Part shown: positions 6,686-13,433 of the stretch, piece by piece | Numbering within the stretch: position 1 is the stretch's first letter | How the letters are laid out: each line of letters begins with the position of its first letter | Virus record (IMG/VR): IMGVR_UViG_3300020185_001503 | Location: 1 to 24,540 of that record | Direction: 5' to 3' (one strand) | DNA from: a virus | Length of the DNA stretch: 24,540 bases | Position numbers and translations under genes: made by a program | The notes under the pieces: model-generated | Told to the model about the DNA's origin: nothing | The model's database searches: none | What the model saw: only the letters and a program-made list of their open reading frames with translations

Positions 6686-7546
6686 TTAAAAATCCTGTAT
6701 GTCTGAAACCAAGTTCTTTAGTTTCTTAGTGATGAAGAAGTTGAACAGATGCTCACGTCCAACCATTTTTTCTTGTGTATATTCAGCAATGATCATATCT
6801 TGGTAGTTCTGAGGTACTTCTTTCAAGTCAATCATCTTTTTGTTGCGATTGTATCTTGCAATAGTTTCCTCATCCATATTCTCACTAGTGCCTCTATACA
6901 AAGCCATACGCTTCTGCGTCATAGGCTTCTGTCGTTCCCCAACAGCCAAACAATTGTCAGCCGATAGGATATTCGGTACGCCATCGCCAGCATCACCTTT
7001 CAGAATGTGTTCTTCAAGGAACTGCGTTGGGTTAGTATCAGTCAACCAACGTTTACGGATAGGATCAAATTGATCAACATTCGCATAAGTTTGTAGTTGA
7101 ATGAAGTCTTTGTCGGCAGAAAGAACAAGGTATTTCTCTGCACCAACATTCAAGTCAGTGCCTTCTTTGTGTATAATAGTACCGATAATGTCATCTGCTT
7201 CACAGTGATCAATATGAATTACTTTATACGGAAAGAACTCTTTCATCTCATCACGGATGACGTTCATAATATTGAATACGTTATTCCAGTCAAGATCAGA
7301 CTTGTCTCGTGTTTTCTTACGGTTTGCCTTATAGTAAGGGTACGCTTCGCGTCTCCATGTGTTTTTACCGTCAGCACAGATGATTATCTCACCATATTCT
7401 TCATGGAACTTCTTTCGATTTGTCCGTACTGAATTCAAGAACATATGACGAATGATGTTCTCATCAATGTCTATGTTTGTATGGTTACCTATGCTCGAAA
7501 AAAGCGATGCAAGGATAACCTGATTAAAATCCATTAATATTGCCAT
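6686..7546 (-). CDS. rnh: RNase H / 5'-3' exonuclease (T4 rnh-like)
   Basis: A 286-residue member of the FEN-1/T4 RNase H 5'-nuclease family. Metal-binding acidic residues are visible: D6 (LMDFN), D59 (ICADGKNTWRRE), E116/D118/D119 (CEADDIIG), D145/D147 (LSADKDF) and D185/D188 (GDAGDGVPN). It removes RNA primers and short flaps from lagging strands during phage replication. Length is close to T4 RNase H (305 residues). The ATG follows AAAGAGAAATATA, and a near-consensus promoter overlaps the end of the preceding gene. Confidence 0.93.
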   Translation of the reverse strand: MAILMDFNQVILASLFSSIGNHTNIDIDENIIRHMFLNSVRTNRKKFHEEYGEIIICADGKNTWRREAYPYYKANRKKTRDKSDLDWNNVFNIMNVIRDEMKEFFPYKVIHIDHCEADDIIGTIIHKEGTDLNVGAEKYLVLSADKDFIQLQTYANVDQFDPIRKRWLTDTNPTQFLEEHILKGDAGDGVPNILSADNCLAVGERQKPMTQKRMALYRGTSENMDEETIARYNRNKKMIDLKEVPQNYQDMIIAEYTQEKMVGREHLFNFFITKKLKNLVSDIQDF

Positions 7547-7574
7547 TATATTTCTCTTTGTTACATTATAGACT

Positions 7575-7603
7575 ATTTTAGTCTATATCTTCCTCATTGT
7601 CAA
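7575..7603 (-). promoter_or_regulatory. Sigma70-like promoter for rnh
   Basis: TTGACA (7598-7603), an exact 17-base spacer and TAAAAT (7575-7580, 5/6 match) on the minus strand, 29 bases upstream of the rnh ATG. It overlaps the last codons of the preceding gene and a perfect 7-bp palindrome (7569-7585). Confidence 0.6.
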
Positions 7604-7931
7604 GTATTTTATCTACTTCTTCGTGATACTCATCTAAGTCTATGGCATCATTCGCAAAGTCTTGCAGAGGATGGTGCAAACCTTGACTCAGTAGATGTAG
7701 TGATTTTATTGTTTCCAAAACAAGAACTATAGATGGGAAGTATTCTGATGGATCGTCACCAAAATCACAACCACTCCTAATAAGTTCAGTTAATACGGAT
7801 TGCCATATCAATTCAGAAACTTGATCAGCCAACCCATATCTGAAGTCTGTTACTTGTTCTTCAAGTTCGTCTTCATTCTGGGGTGGTGTCCCAAACCTTT
7901 TCTGCTTTGGGAATTCTATAATATCAGCCAT
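7578..7931 (-). CDS. Unknown acidic protein, 117 aa
   Basis: Begins MADIIEFPKQKRFGTPPQNE and ends in a very acidic tail (EEVDKILDNEEDID). The middle is helical (VSELIWQSVLTELIRSG, VLVLETIKSLHLLSQG). The N-terminal IIEFPK pattern and overall shape are common among small T4-like cyanophage proteins of unknown role. Its start overlaps the end of the glycosyltransferase gene by 8 nt, suggesting translational coupling. Confidence 0.7.
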   Translation of the reverse strand: MADIIEFPKQKRFGTPPQNEDELEEQVTDFRYGLADQVSELIWQSVLTELIRSGCDFGDDPSEYFPSIVLVLETIKSLHLLSQGLHHPLQDFANDAIDLDEYHEEVDKILDNEEDID

Positions 7932-8883
7932 TGGCTCTCAGTTCTAGCAAAAGTTTAGTCCAATTGCTTTTAAAAATTTCAATACTGTGAGGGTACAAAT
8001 TCGATCTGTCGTGGTTAGTCATCGAACTGATAAACTTAGGATCATCCTTTTGAATATCAAGAACTTGCTTGGCATACGCATAAGCAATGTTAGCATGCGC
8101 AGTCTGATCCTCATTATAATTGTACTGAATAGTTGCATTAGCACTTGTCTCGCCCAAAGCACCTAGATTTGGGTGAACGCAAAGCACACCAGAGCGGATA
8201 GCTTCGATCATTGCAATACACGATGTTTCTTGCCAAATATTTGGATACAAGAAGATGTGACTGTCTTTCAATGCTTGGATAACTACTTCATTAGGTTGTG
8301 CGCCATGGTATGTAATGTTAGGGTGATCTGTCAATTTCATAAACAATTCACGGTATGGTTCATCACGCTGTTCCCATCCGTAGATAGAAAAAGAAGAGAA
8401 AACGTCTAGGTGAATGTTGTCATGTACCTTAGTCAGTGCGTCAAACACTGGGTAGAGCAATTCTAAGCCCCTGTGAGGCGTAGTATGATAGATAAATCTA
8501 ATTTTGTCTGTAGGTTTGTCACGTGGCTCAAACGTCGTTTCTACGGCGTTGTGGATGACAGAACACTTTGAGTGTGGGATGCCATACATCGCAATGTACT
8601 GGTCACGTTGCCACTGAGAAACGAATACAAAATGATCAAACTGTTTCCACTCGCCATTGCGCAAGATTGTATTCTCTGGGTCTTGTGCCAAATCATGGCA
8701 GTATAGAATATTCTTATTTACATCTGTTGGAATTTGTCTTGGTCGTGAGAAGTGGATAGCCACGTCACCCAATAAATCAAAGTCCACGTTGTCCAATAGG
8801 CGCTTACGCATCATTTCTGTGCCACCATTAGCGTTCTTAGATTGTTCGCTTTCGACAATATGTCCTTTATGAATCATGCTCAT
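7924..8883 (-). CDS. GT4-type glycosyltransferase
   Basis: A 319-residue GT-B fold glycosyltransferase. The C-terminal donor-binding half shows the family signature ETSCIAMIEAIRSG (EX7E type) and GVLCVHPNLGALGE. The middle has FVFVSQWQRDQYIAMYGI and CSVIHNAVET, typical of the interdomain region. The N-terminal acceptor domain looks short. It should transfer a sugar from a nucleotide sugar to a surface glycan, virion protein or DNA; the acceptor is unknown. CGGAG precedes the ATG. It is separated from the main sugar block by about 3 kb of small genes. Confidence 0.85.
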   Translation of the reverse strand: MSMIHKGHIVESEQSKNANGGTEMMRKRLLDNVDFDLLGDVAIHFSRPRQIPTDVNKNILYCHDLAQDPENTILRNGEWKQFDHFVFVSQWQRDQYIAMYGIPHSKCSVIHNAVETTFEPRDKPTDKIRFIYHTTPHRGLELLYPVFDALTKVHDNIHLDVFSSFSIYGWEQRDEPYRELFMKLTDHPNITYHGAQPNEVVIQALKDSHIFLYPNIWQETSCIAMIEAIRSGVLCVHPNLGALGETSANATIQYNYNEDQTAHANIAYAYAKQVLDIQKDDPKFISSMTNHDRSNLYPHSIEIFKSNWTKLLLELRANG

Positions 8884-8898
8884 TATTAATTCTCCGAA

Positions 8899-9171
8899 TT
8901 ATAAAATTTTAAAATCTGTTACAGAATCCCAACGAAAAGAACGCCACCCTGGGGCATTAGTGTCGTACACCACGCAAACCTCTTCACTCACGGCACGAAC
9001 TTTTTTCTGTGTTAGGGGTTCGTCTTTGGAAGCTTTTGGCAACACACTTTCCATAAGTGTACATTGCATTACTCGAACTTCACCATTTTTCTTGGTGAAA
9101 GTTACTTCGCATCTTTGTTCTTTTAGATTGGCGACGATACCATCTTTGTATGCTTGTGTAATTGTTTCCAT
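8899..9171 (-). CDS. SH3-barrel-like small phage protein (DUF2693-like)
   Basis: A 90-residue protein with a beta-strand pattern I associate with the DUF2693/WYL_2, Sm-like SH3-barrel proteins of T4-like phages: LKEQRCEVTFTKKNGEVRVM near the start, MQCTLMESVLP, then VCVVYDTNAPGWRSFRWDSV. These are often described as putative nucleic-acid or protein binders; no precise function is known. AAGGAATATATATC precedes the ATG, the common leader type of this genome. Confidence 0.7.
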   Translation of the reverse strand: METITQAYKDGIVANLKEQRCEVTFTKKNGEVRVMQCTLMESVLPKASKDEPLTQKKVRAVSEEVCVVYDTNAPGWRSFRWDSVTDFKIL

Positions 9172-9200
9172 GATATATATTCCTTAGTTTGCTTAGTCAT

Positions 9201-9449
9201 TTATTTAGGCTCAAACTTGACCAATTGCAAGTCTTTGTTCAGAACCTTAAAAACTACGTCTGCCGTATCCTGTAATGGGTCTAGCCTTAGATTGGCAATA
9301 AACCGATCTACGTAATGTAGCTCTTTGTTGTTCTGTGCCGCTATTTCCAGTCCTTCAAAAAATGTTTCTACATCGTATGGGTTTTCATAAAATATTGATT
9401 CGCTTCTTGGCTTTGATTCTGCTCTACGTTCTTTCTTTGAAGACGACAT
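9201..9449 (-). CDS. Unknown protein, 82 aa
   Basis: Starts at the ATG at 9449 (MSSSKKERRAESKPRSESIF), which has AAGGAATACA upstream; an in-frame TTG at 9476 lacks such support. The N-terminus is basic and probably disordered; the rest is helical and acidic (DVETFFEGLEIAAQNNKELH). Its first 82 bases overlap the 3' end of the kinase gene in another frame, an unusually long overlap for this window. Function unknown. Confidence 0.65.
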   Translation of the reverse strand: MSSSKKERRAESKPRSESIFYENPYDVETFFEGLEIAAQNNKELHYVDRFIANLRLDPLQDTADVVFKVLNKDLQLVKFEPK

Positions 9450-10069
9450 TGTATTCCTTTTCGTATATCTTTCCAAGTGTGTGCAAGTACGTTGTGTAGG
9501 TCTTCTACACTACCATTGTTGTGTATTCTGTATGTGTCAACATCAAACTTATGGTCTAATATGTATTTAGTGTTAATTTCAGTTCGTGATGAAATAACAT
9601 GCTCTTTCACTACGTTACCATTAAAGTATCTACGACTGTCTATAGAGTAATCACATCCCTCACGCACAAGTTGTACAAGAACGAAATTATCAGTACCAAC
9701 TTTATCCATGATAGGGAACAGTTCATGAGAAAACCCACCATCAGATATAACATAATCTTTTTTGGGGTCTATCTCTTCTGCCACCATTTTACCAAAATAG
9801 TCTAACCCACGTTTTGGTTTGATGAAATTTTCACTGACGTGGATCATAGCTTCACGACGTGACATGCCACCAAGATAAGCTGATGGACGCTCTTTTACAT
9901 CACGATTGTCGTAATCTTCCATAAACCAATCTTCAGACACATCAAAATATTTAAAGGTTTCTCTAAATAGTTGGTACTTGAAGGATAGATGCTTATATCC
10001 CCTAGCTTTAAAAAAATCGGCGGCACAATCTTTACCAGATGCTGGTGGTCCGTTAAATAATATAATCAT
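9368..10069 (-). CDS. Deoxynucleoside monophosphate kinase
   Basis: A 233-residue P-loop kinase with Walker A GPPASGKD at residues 7-14, KARGYKHLSFKYQL, and a conserved SYLGG/MSRREAMIHVSE segment. These match dNMP kinases of T4-like phages (T4 gp1 relatives), which phosphorylate dNMPs for phage DNA synthesis. The final ~27 residues (QCRLQRKNVEQNQSQEANQY and on) look unlike a folded kinase end. They lie where the next gene begins, so the C-terminus may be an extension after loss of an older stop. The ATG overlaps the upstream stop by 4 nt (ATGA). Confidence 0.82.
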   Translation of the reverse strand: MIILFNGPPASGKDCAADFFKARGYKHLSFKYQLFRETFKYFDVSEDWFMEDYDNRDVKERPSAYLGGMSRREAMIHVSENFIKPKRGLDYFGKMVAEEIDPKKDYVISDGGFSHELFPIMDKVGTDNFVLVQLVREGCDYSIDSRRYFNGNVVKEHVISSRTEINTKYILDHKFDVDTYRIHNNGSVEDLHNVLAHTWKDIRKGIQCRLQRKNVEQNQSQEANQYFMKTHTM

Positions 10070-10278
10070 GCTGTATCACTTTCTGCTTTAAATGCTTCTT
10101 CCCATTCACCCTCTACTATGCCAGATAAGATAAACTCACGATCTGCATCTGATAGATATGGCATGGCTTCGCTAACACAAACCATTCCTGTTTCATATAA
10201 AGCCCAGTCTTGTGGGTCTACTGGTATATCTTTAGAACGAACTTTTCCACTGTACGCACTTTTTCTTTGAATTTTCAT
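10066..10278 (-). CDS. Unknown protein, 70 aa
   Basis: Starts at the ATG at 10278 (MKIQRKSAYSGKVRSKDIPV), preceded by GGAG. A GTG at 10314 is in frame but has no ribosome-binding site and lies inside the putative promoter. The body is DPQDWALYETGMVCVSEAMPYL, then DADREFILSGIVEGEWEEAF, a small helical acidic protein. Small proteins with the DREFI(L/I)SG pattern are seen in T4-like phages; no function is known to me. It is coupled to the kinase by ATGA. Confidence 0.65.
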   Translation of the reverse strand: MKIQRKSAYSGKVRSKDIPVDPQDWALYETGMVCVSEAMPYLSDADREFILSGIVEGEWEEAFKAESDTA

Positions 10279-10305
10279 GTTACCACGACTCCTACGATTT
10301 CTAAT

Positions 10306-10334
10306 AGAATACACTACTCTACCAGAAATGTCAA
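10306..10334 (-). promoter_or_regulatory. Possible sigma70-like promoter
   Basis: TTGACA (10329-10334), 17-base spacer, TATTCT (10306-10311, 4/6) on the minus strand, 28 bases before the ATG at 10278. It overlaps the 3' end of the GIY-YIG gene. Confidence 0.4.
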
Positions 10335-10736
10335 GTCTTTTACGTGACTACGATGAATTTTACAGTTTATAATTCCGTTGTAATAGTCATCACGCAGTAA
10401 TACGTCATGCTCAAACTGGTACTTAGCTTCAAGGTAGCCAAGTTCGCCTTTCTTCATACACAAAGTTAGTATCTCTCTGTGGAAGTTATCAGCACCTTTT
10501 TCTTCAAGCATCTCTTTCACAGCATCAGATGAACCATAATAGGTTTTCCAATCTGATTCTTTTATGACGGTACGCTTGCGCTTGTATCCTTTTAGGGGTG
10601 GTAGCTTACGAACAGATTTAAGTAGTTTCTTTCCAACGTACTTCATACCATTAGATTTGTCTGTGATGAGATACACAAAGCCAATGTATTCCCCAATCAT
10701 CTCAGACGTGAATTCTTCACCTTTGTAGTACCACAT
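10314..10736 (-). CDS. GIY-YIG-like endonuclease-fold protein
   Basis: A 140-residue protein whose GIY-YIG motif is readable as FVYLITDKSNGMKYVGKK at residues 20-37. Further conserved-looking parts are WKTYYGSSDAVKEML, NFHREILTLC, and EAKYQFEHDVLLRDDYYNGI with the glutamate expected of the fold. It lacks an obvious DNA-recognition tail, so it may be a free-standing endonuclease of T4-like phages rather than an active homing enzyme. GGAGATATATT precedes the ATG. Confidence 0.75.
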   Translation of the reverse strand: MWYYKGEEFTSEMIGEYIGFVYLITDKSNGMKYVGKKLLKSVRKLPPLKGYKRKRTVIKESDWKTYYGSSDAVKEMLEEKGADNFHREILTLCMKKGELGYLEAKYQFEHDVLLRDDYYNGIINCKIHRSHVKDLTFLVE

Positions 10737-10761
10737 AATATATCTCCATGCTATATGAAGT

Positions 10762-10769
10762 TATTTATG
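10762..10769 (-). promoter_or_regulatory. Weak late-promoter-like box CATAAATA
   Basis: CATAAATA on the minus strand, 7/8 of the T4 late box, 26 bases before the ATG of the GIY-YIG gene. The TAA stop of the preceding gene is embedded in it, as in the perfect box at 5303-5310. The spacing match to that box is the main support. Confidence 0.3.
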
Positions 10770-10992
10770 TTGGTTCGACAACCCTTGGAATGCAGATTGC
10801 TTGAGTTCCTTTAGGAAAGGAACCCATTACACCACTAAACTTAAACCCAAGTACAGATCGTGCTTCAAAGCACTCTAGCATAGTATCATAAGTCCAATGA
10901 CCTTCTACTGTGGGTTCGTGGTATTCTCCATTAAACATGAGATTTATGAATACTAATGTCCATAACTCAGTCAATTGAAATCTCCTCTTCAT
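10765..10992 (-). CDS. Unknown protein, 75 aa
   Basis: Begins MKRRFQLTELWTLVFINLMF and ends in TQAICIPRVVEPT. A short hydrophobic stretch (LWTLVFINLMF) is too short to call a membrane anchor with confidence. It overlaps the upstream gene by 26 bases and has a weak ribosome-binding site, so the start is uncertain; a later ATG (MFNGEY) is possible. No family recognised. Confidence 0.55.
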   Translation of the reverse strand: MKRRFQLTELWTLVFINLMFNGEYHEPTVEGHWTYDTMLECFEARSVLGFKFSGVMGSFPKGTQAICIPRVVEPT

Positions 10993-11200
10993 CTTCGTAT
11001 TCTACGAATATTTTGAGTGTACGATCATCGTCTTGTAATGACAAAGACACGTTGTTGACATTATGTTTGCCATAGGAACGACCTCTGTTGTCGATAACTT
11101 CGACACGAGTTACTGTTTTTGGGATATCAGTCATGTCCACGCCCAACAACCCAACTACCTTCAACTTCCCACTGTCTAACGTATGGAAAGAAATCTCCAT
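10967..11200 (-). CDS. Unknown beta-rich protein, 77 aa
   Basis: Begins MEISFHTLDSGKLKVVGLLG and ends with an acidic tail (VEYEDEEEISID). Alternating hydrophobic strands (VTRVEVID, VSLSLQDDDRTLKIFVEY) suggest a small beta sandwich or barrel. The first 74 bases overlap the end of the upstream gene in another frame, and the ribosome-binding site is weak, so expression probably depends on reinitiation. Function unknown. Confidence 0.55.
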   Translation of the reverse strand: MEISFHTLDSGKLKVVGLLGVDMTDIPKTVTRVEVIDNRGRSYGKHNVNNVSLSLQDDDRTLKIFVEYEDEEEISID

Positions 11201-11339
11201 GACTTGCTAGTTCGATTTCTGGGTATCCCTCTGAAATCAACCAAAGAGTAAGACTCCAAGGTTGAGGTAGGGGGTTGGGTAGTGCCTTTGGGAATCCATA
11301 CTTCCATCCACTGGGTGGGTCAACCATAGTAACTTTCAT
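11127..11339 (-). CDS. Conserved small T4-like phage protein, 70 aa
   Basis: Begins MKVTMVDPPSGWKYGFPKAL, a start I associate with small conserved proteins of T4-like marine phages, followed by WLISEGYPEIELASHGDFFP. It has a strong ribosome-binding site (AAAGGAGATATATT). The C-terminal 24 codons overlap the start of the next gene in a different frame. No biochemical function is known to me. Confidence 0.65.
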   Translation of the reverse strand: MKVTMVDPPSGWKYGFPKALPNPLPQPWSLTLWLISEGYPEIELASHGDFFPYVRQWEVEGSWVVGRGHD

Positions 11340-11351
11340 AATATATCTCCT

Positions 11352-11606
11352 TTAGAGTTTTCCGTCGCCAAATCCACCAGAGGTGTTCTCAAGCTCAGAT
11401 GCAAATTCGTTATACCCACCAATATGAGTTTTATATCGGAAGATTTGTGGTACAGTTTTATATCCTTCTGTAAGCAAACCGTCAAGTTCGCTCTTATACT
11501 TTTCGTACCCAATATCTTTGTATTCGTATTCAAGCCCCATGCGTTCACATAATTTCTTAGCCCTAAGGCAGAATGAACAAGTTGCAGTTCCGTAAATATC
11601 AATCAT
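11352..11606 (-). CDS. Glutaredoxin
   Basis: An 84-residue thioredoxin-fold protein with the dithiol active site CSFC at residues 10-13, the cis-proline motif TVPQIF at 51-56 and the glutathione-binding GGYNEF at 63-68. It probably supplies reducing equivalents to ribonucleotide reductase (nrdA is at the far end of this window) or keeps other thiol enzymes reduced. The active site is CSFC rather than the classical CPYC. It overlaps the upstream gene by 8 nt. Confidence 0.93.
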   Translation of the reverse strand: MIDIYGTATCSFCLRAKKLCERMGLEYEYKDIGYEKYKSELDGLLTEGYKTVPQIFRYKTHIGGYNEFASELENTSGGFGDGKL

Positions 11607-11832
11607 CGTCTGTTCCCATTAAATAAGCACCTTCTGGTAGATGCATTGCCGCATTCATTTCATTAAATTGTTCTGGTGACATTTCAATCAAAGCGAAAGC
11701 ATTTCCGTCTTGATCCCACTGGCGAATGTAACATATGTCATCATAAACAAGGAATTGAACATCTTCGTGTTCACCTGTGGAGTCTAAGATAGTTATTGCC
11801 GTTTCGTCCCAATCCATTTCGATAGTAAACAT
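11599..11832 (-). CDS. Unknown acidic protein, 77 aa
   Basis: Begins MFTIEMDWDETAITILDSTG. A strand-rich first half (FLVYDDICYIRQWD, FALIEMSPEQF) is followed by a helix and an acidic tail (GTDDD). Such short acidic proteins with ITILD patterns recur in T4-like cyanophages without known role. GGAGAATAATAT precedes the ATG, and the gene is coupled to glutaredoxin by an 8-nt overlap. Confidence 0.65.
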   Translation of the reverse strand: MFTIEMDWDETAITILDSTGEHEDVQFLVYDDICYIRQWDQDGNAFALIEMSPEQFNEMNAAMHLPEGAYLMGTDDD

Positions 11833-11835
11833 ATA

Positions 11836-12543
11836 TTATTCTCCTAATCCTTTAAGCTTATCCCAAGTTTCTTTCCAACTACTAACATGGAAGTTATTAC
11901 CGTATTTATTAGCAATTTTCAAAGCATAATCGTTACCACCTTCATCCATCGCATCACCGTAGAAGTAGACCTCACAACCCTCAAAGTCAACCATGATTTG
12001 GGATTTATCTGATCCTTTGGGTCCGATGTCCAATCCTGTCTCACCACCAACATTAGCTTGTAGGTCTGGAAACATTGTATTGAATGCGTTTGCTATATTA
12101 GAACGTTCATTAGTCTCCTTGTCCCATACGACATATTCTTTGCGCTGATCTTTTGTTGCATTTCTACCAACAACACTAAAGTTTATCATACCAGGACGTT
12201 CTTCGATGTGGTTTCCTGCGCGTAATTGAAATCCACTCTCATATTCGCAACTGATAAGGAAAGTTTTTGCTAGTTCTGGCAACTGCCACTCGCTTCTCTT
12301 CACATTATGGTCACGTTCATACACGTCACTACCAGAGCAATTGTAAACACGCTTACATGTATCATAGATGTATACACCAACCTGTTCTATAGTCTTTGCC
12401 CTGTCGCTACCAGTAACTAAGTACACATCATTACGTTCACAAAATTTACTAAACCACACAGCAAAGTGTTTGTTCATTCTTCCTCTACTAGGCGTCAATG
12501 TACCATCGACGTCGAAAACATATTTAATCTTCGTCTTCTTCAT
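11836..12543 (-). CDS. HAD-superfamily, phosphomannomutase-like protein
   Basis: A 235-residue protein resembling the eukaryotic-type phosphomannomutase/HAD-IIB family (about 240-250 residues): DVDGTLTPSRGRM at 11-23 with both catalytic aspartates, VYLVTGSDRAKTIEQVG, NCSGSDVYE, GGETGLDIGPKGSDKSQI and FYGDAMDEGGNDYAL near the end. PMM interconverts mannose-6-P and mannose-1-P on the way to GDP-mannose, fitting the sugar genes nearby; a sugar-phosphate phosphatase is the alternative. The ATG at 12543 with GAGGGG upstream is preferred over the GTG at 12558. Confidence 0.75.
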   Translation of the reverse strand: MKKTKIKYVFDVDGTLTPSRGRMNKHFAVWFSKFCERNDVYLVTGSDRAKTIEQVGVYIYDTCKRVYNCSGSDVYERDHNVKRSEWQLPELAKTFLISCEYESGFQLRAGNHIEERPGMINFSVVGRNATKDQRKEYVVWDKETNERSNIANAFNTMFPDLQANVGGETGLDIGPKGSDKSQIMVDFEGCEVYFYGDAMDEGGNDYALKIANKYGNNFHVSSWKETWDKLKGLGE

Positions 12544-12607
12544 AAATAAACCCCTCACTAATATCGTCTTCTGTTTGCGTCTTTTTAAACCACATTTTCA
12601 AAATCAT
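12524..12607 (-). CDS. Possible 27-aa microprotein overlapping the HAD gene start
   Basis: An ATG at 12607 opens MILKMWFKKTQTEDDISEGF and ends IYEEDED; its last seven codons overlap the start of the HAD gene in another frame. The composition (basic start, acidic tail) resembles other small phage proteins. The ribosome-binding site is poor. It fills the only unexplained gap (12544-12623) in the block. Weak call. Confidence 0.3.
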   Translation of the reverse strand: MILKMWFKKTQTEDDISEGFIYEEDED

Positions 12608-12623
12608 CAACTTAAACTTTGTT

Positions 12624-13433
12624 TTAAGAATAAATCTTTGTATACTGTTCATAAAACTTTCCTGCTATAAATTCATGCCCCTCAGCGTTTGGGTGTAGGT
12701 CATCTTTACTTATACAAAACTTGCTGTCTAGTTTATCTTGCATAACAAACCCACCGAAATTATTCAAGAATGGATGACCAATATAGTGATCTGTCTCCAA
12801 GTCATAGAAACTTTCTATTTTACCAAACATGATAGACCACTCGATTTCCGAAAACCCAACTTCTTCGTCATCAAACGATTTTAAACACTGTTTATACTTT
12901 TGTAGGGTAAAAGAACCACAGAGCGGAGCCATGATGTATTTGATGCCCAGCAGCTTACAAAGTTCTTGTATCTGTAGCATATTATCAACCCACGACTTAA
13001 GATGTGTTTGGAACAATGAAGGTACAGAGCTAGAATAATGTACGTCAATCAAATCTTGCTTGAACATATGTTTGTACAAATCTCTTGATGCTTCTTGGCG
13101 TGGATGTAGCTTCATTTCTGGTCTAAACAATGCTAGTATAGGATTGAATTGGTAGTGGTTATATGCGGAAAATCTCCAAATTTCAGACCAACCAACAACA
13201 ACCATTTCGATATTCCTATGATCTTTCAGAATAGTCTTGGTGAGTGTATTTGTTATATAATCATTTCCAGCCCCAGATTTACCTTGGTTGACAACTTTCA
13301 ATCCAGAATACTCTCCTAATATCTCAGGCCACTTAGGGAAAGAAACGTCAAGATCAGGATGTGAAATAGATTTGAAGTTCTCATCTGTAAAGCTACATCC
13401 AGATGCTAAAATATACTTAGAAGACTTCGACAT
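12624..13433 (-). CDS. SGNH/GDSL-family hydrolase
   Basis: A 269-residue SGNH-hydrolase-like protein. Block I is GCSFTD at 12-17 (Ser14 nucleophile), block III GAGND at 54-58 (Asn), and block V DDLHPNAEGH near 244-253 supplies Asp and His. Such enzymes deacetylate or esterify glycans and lipids; in sugar clusters they remove or add O-acetyl groups. The ATG at 13433 with AAAGGAAATATA is preferred over an upstream GTG. It overlaps the carbamoyltransferase gene by 17 bases, so the two likely act on the same glycan (inference). Confidence 0.8.
   Translation of the reverse strand: MSKSSKYILASGCSFTDENFKSISHPDLDVSFPKWPEILGEYSGLKVVNQGKSGAGNDYITNTLTKTILKDHRNIEMVVVGWSEIWRFSAYNHYQFNPILALFRPEMKLHPRQEASRDLYKHMFKQDLIDVHYSSSVPSLFQTHLKSWVDNMLQIQELCKLLGIKYIMAPLCGSFTLQKYKQCLKSFDDEEVGFSEIEWSIMFGKIESFYDLETDHYIGHPFLNNFGGFVMQDKLDSKFCISKDDLHPNAEGHEFIAGKFYEQYTKIYS

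Noticed and set aside
7569-7585. Perfect 7-bp palindrome (TAGACTA/TAGTCTA) as a terminator
   Set aside because: It is AT-rich, has a 3-base loop and no U-run, and overlaps a likely promoter -10. It could be an operator but nothing else supports that.
10314-10736. Active GIY-YIG homing endonuclease inserted in a host gene
   Set aside because: It is not inside or interrupting another gene and has no clear DNA-recognition tail, so mobility is not supported.
11336-11602. 88-codon minus-strand frame over glutaredoxin
   Set aside because: Glutaredoxin (CSFC, TVPQIF, GGYNEF) is unambiguous in the other frame.
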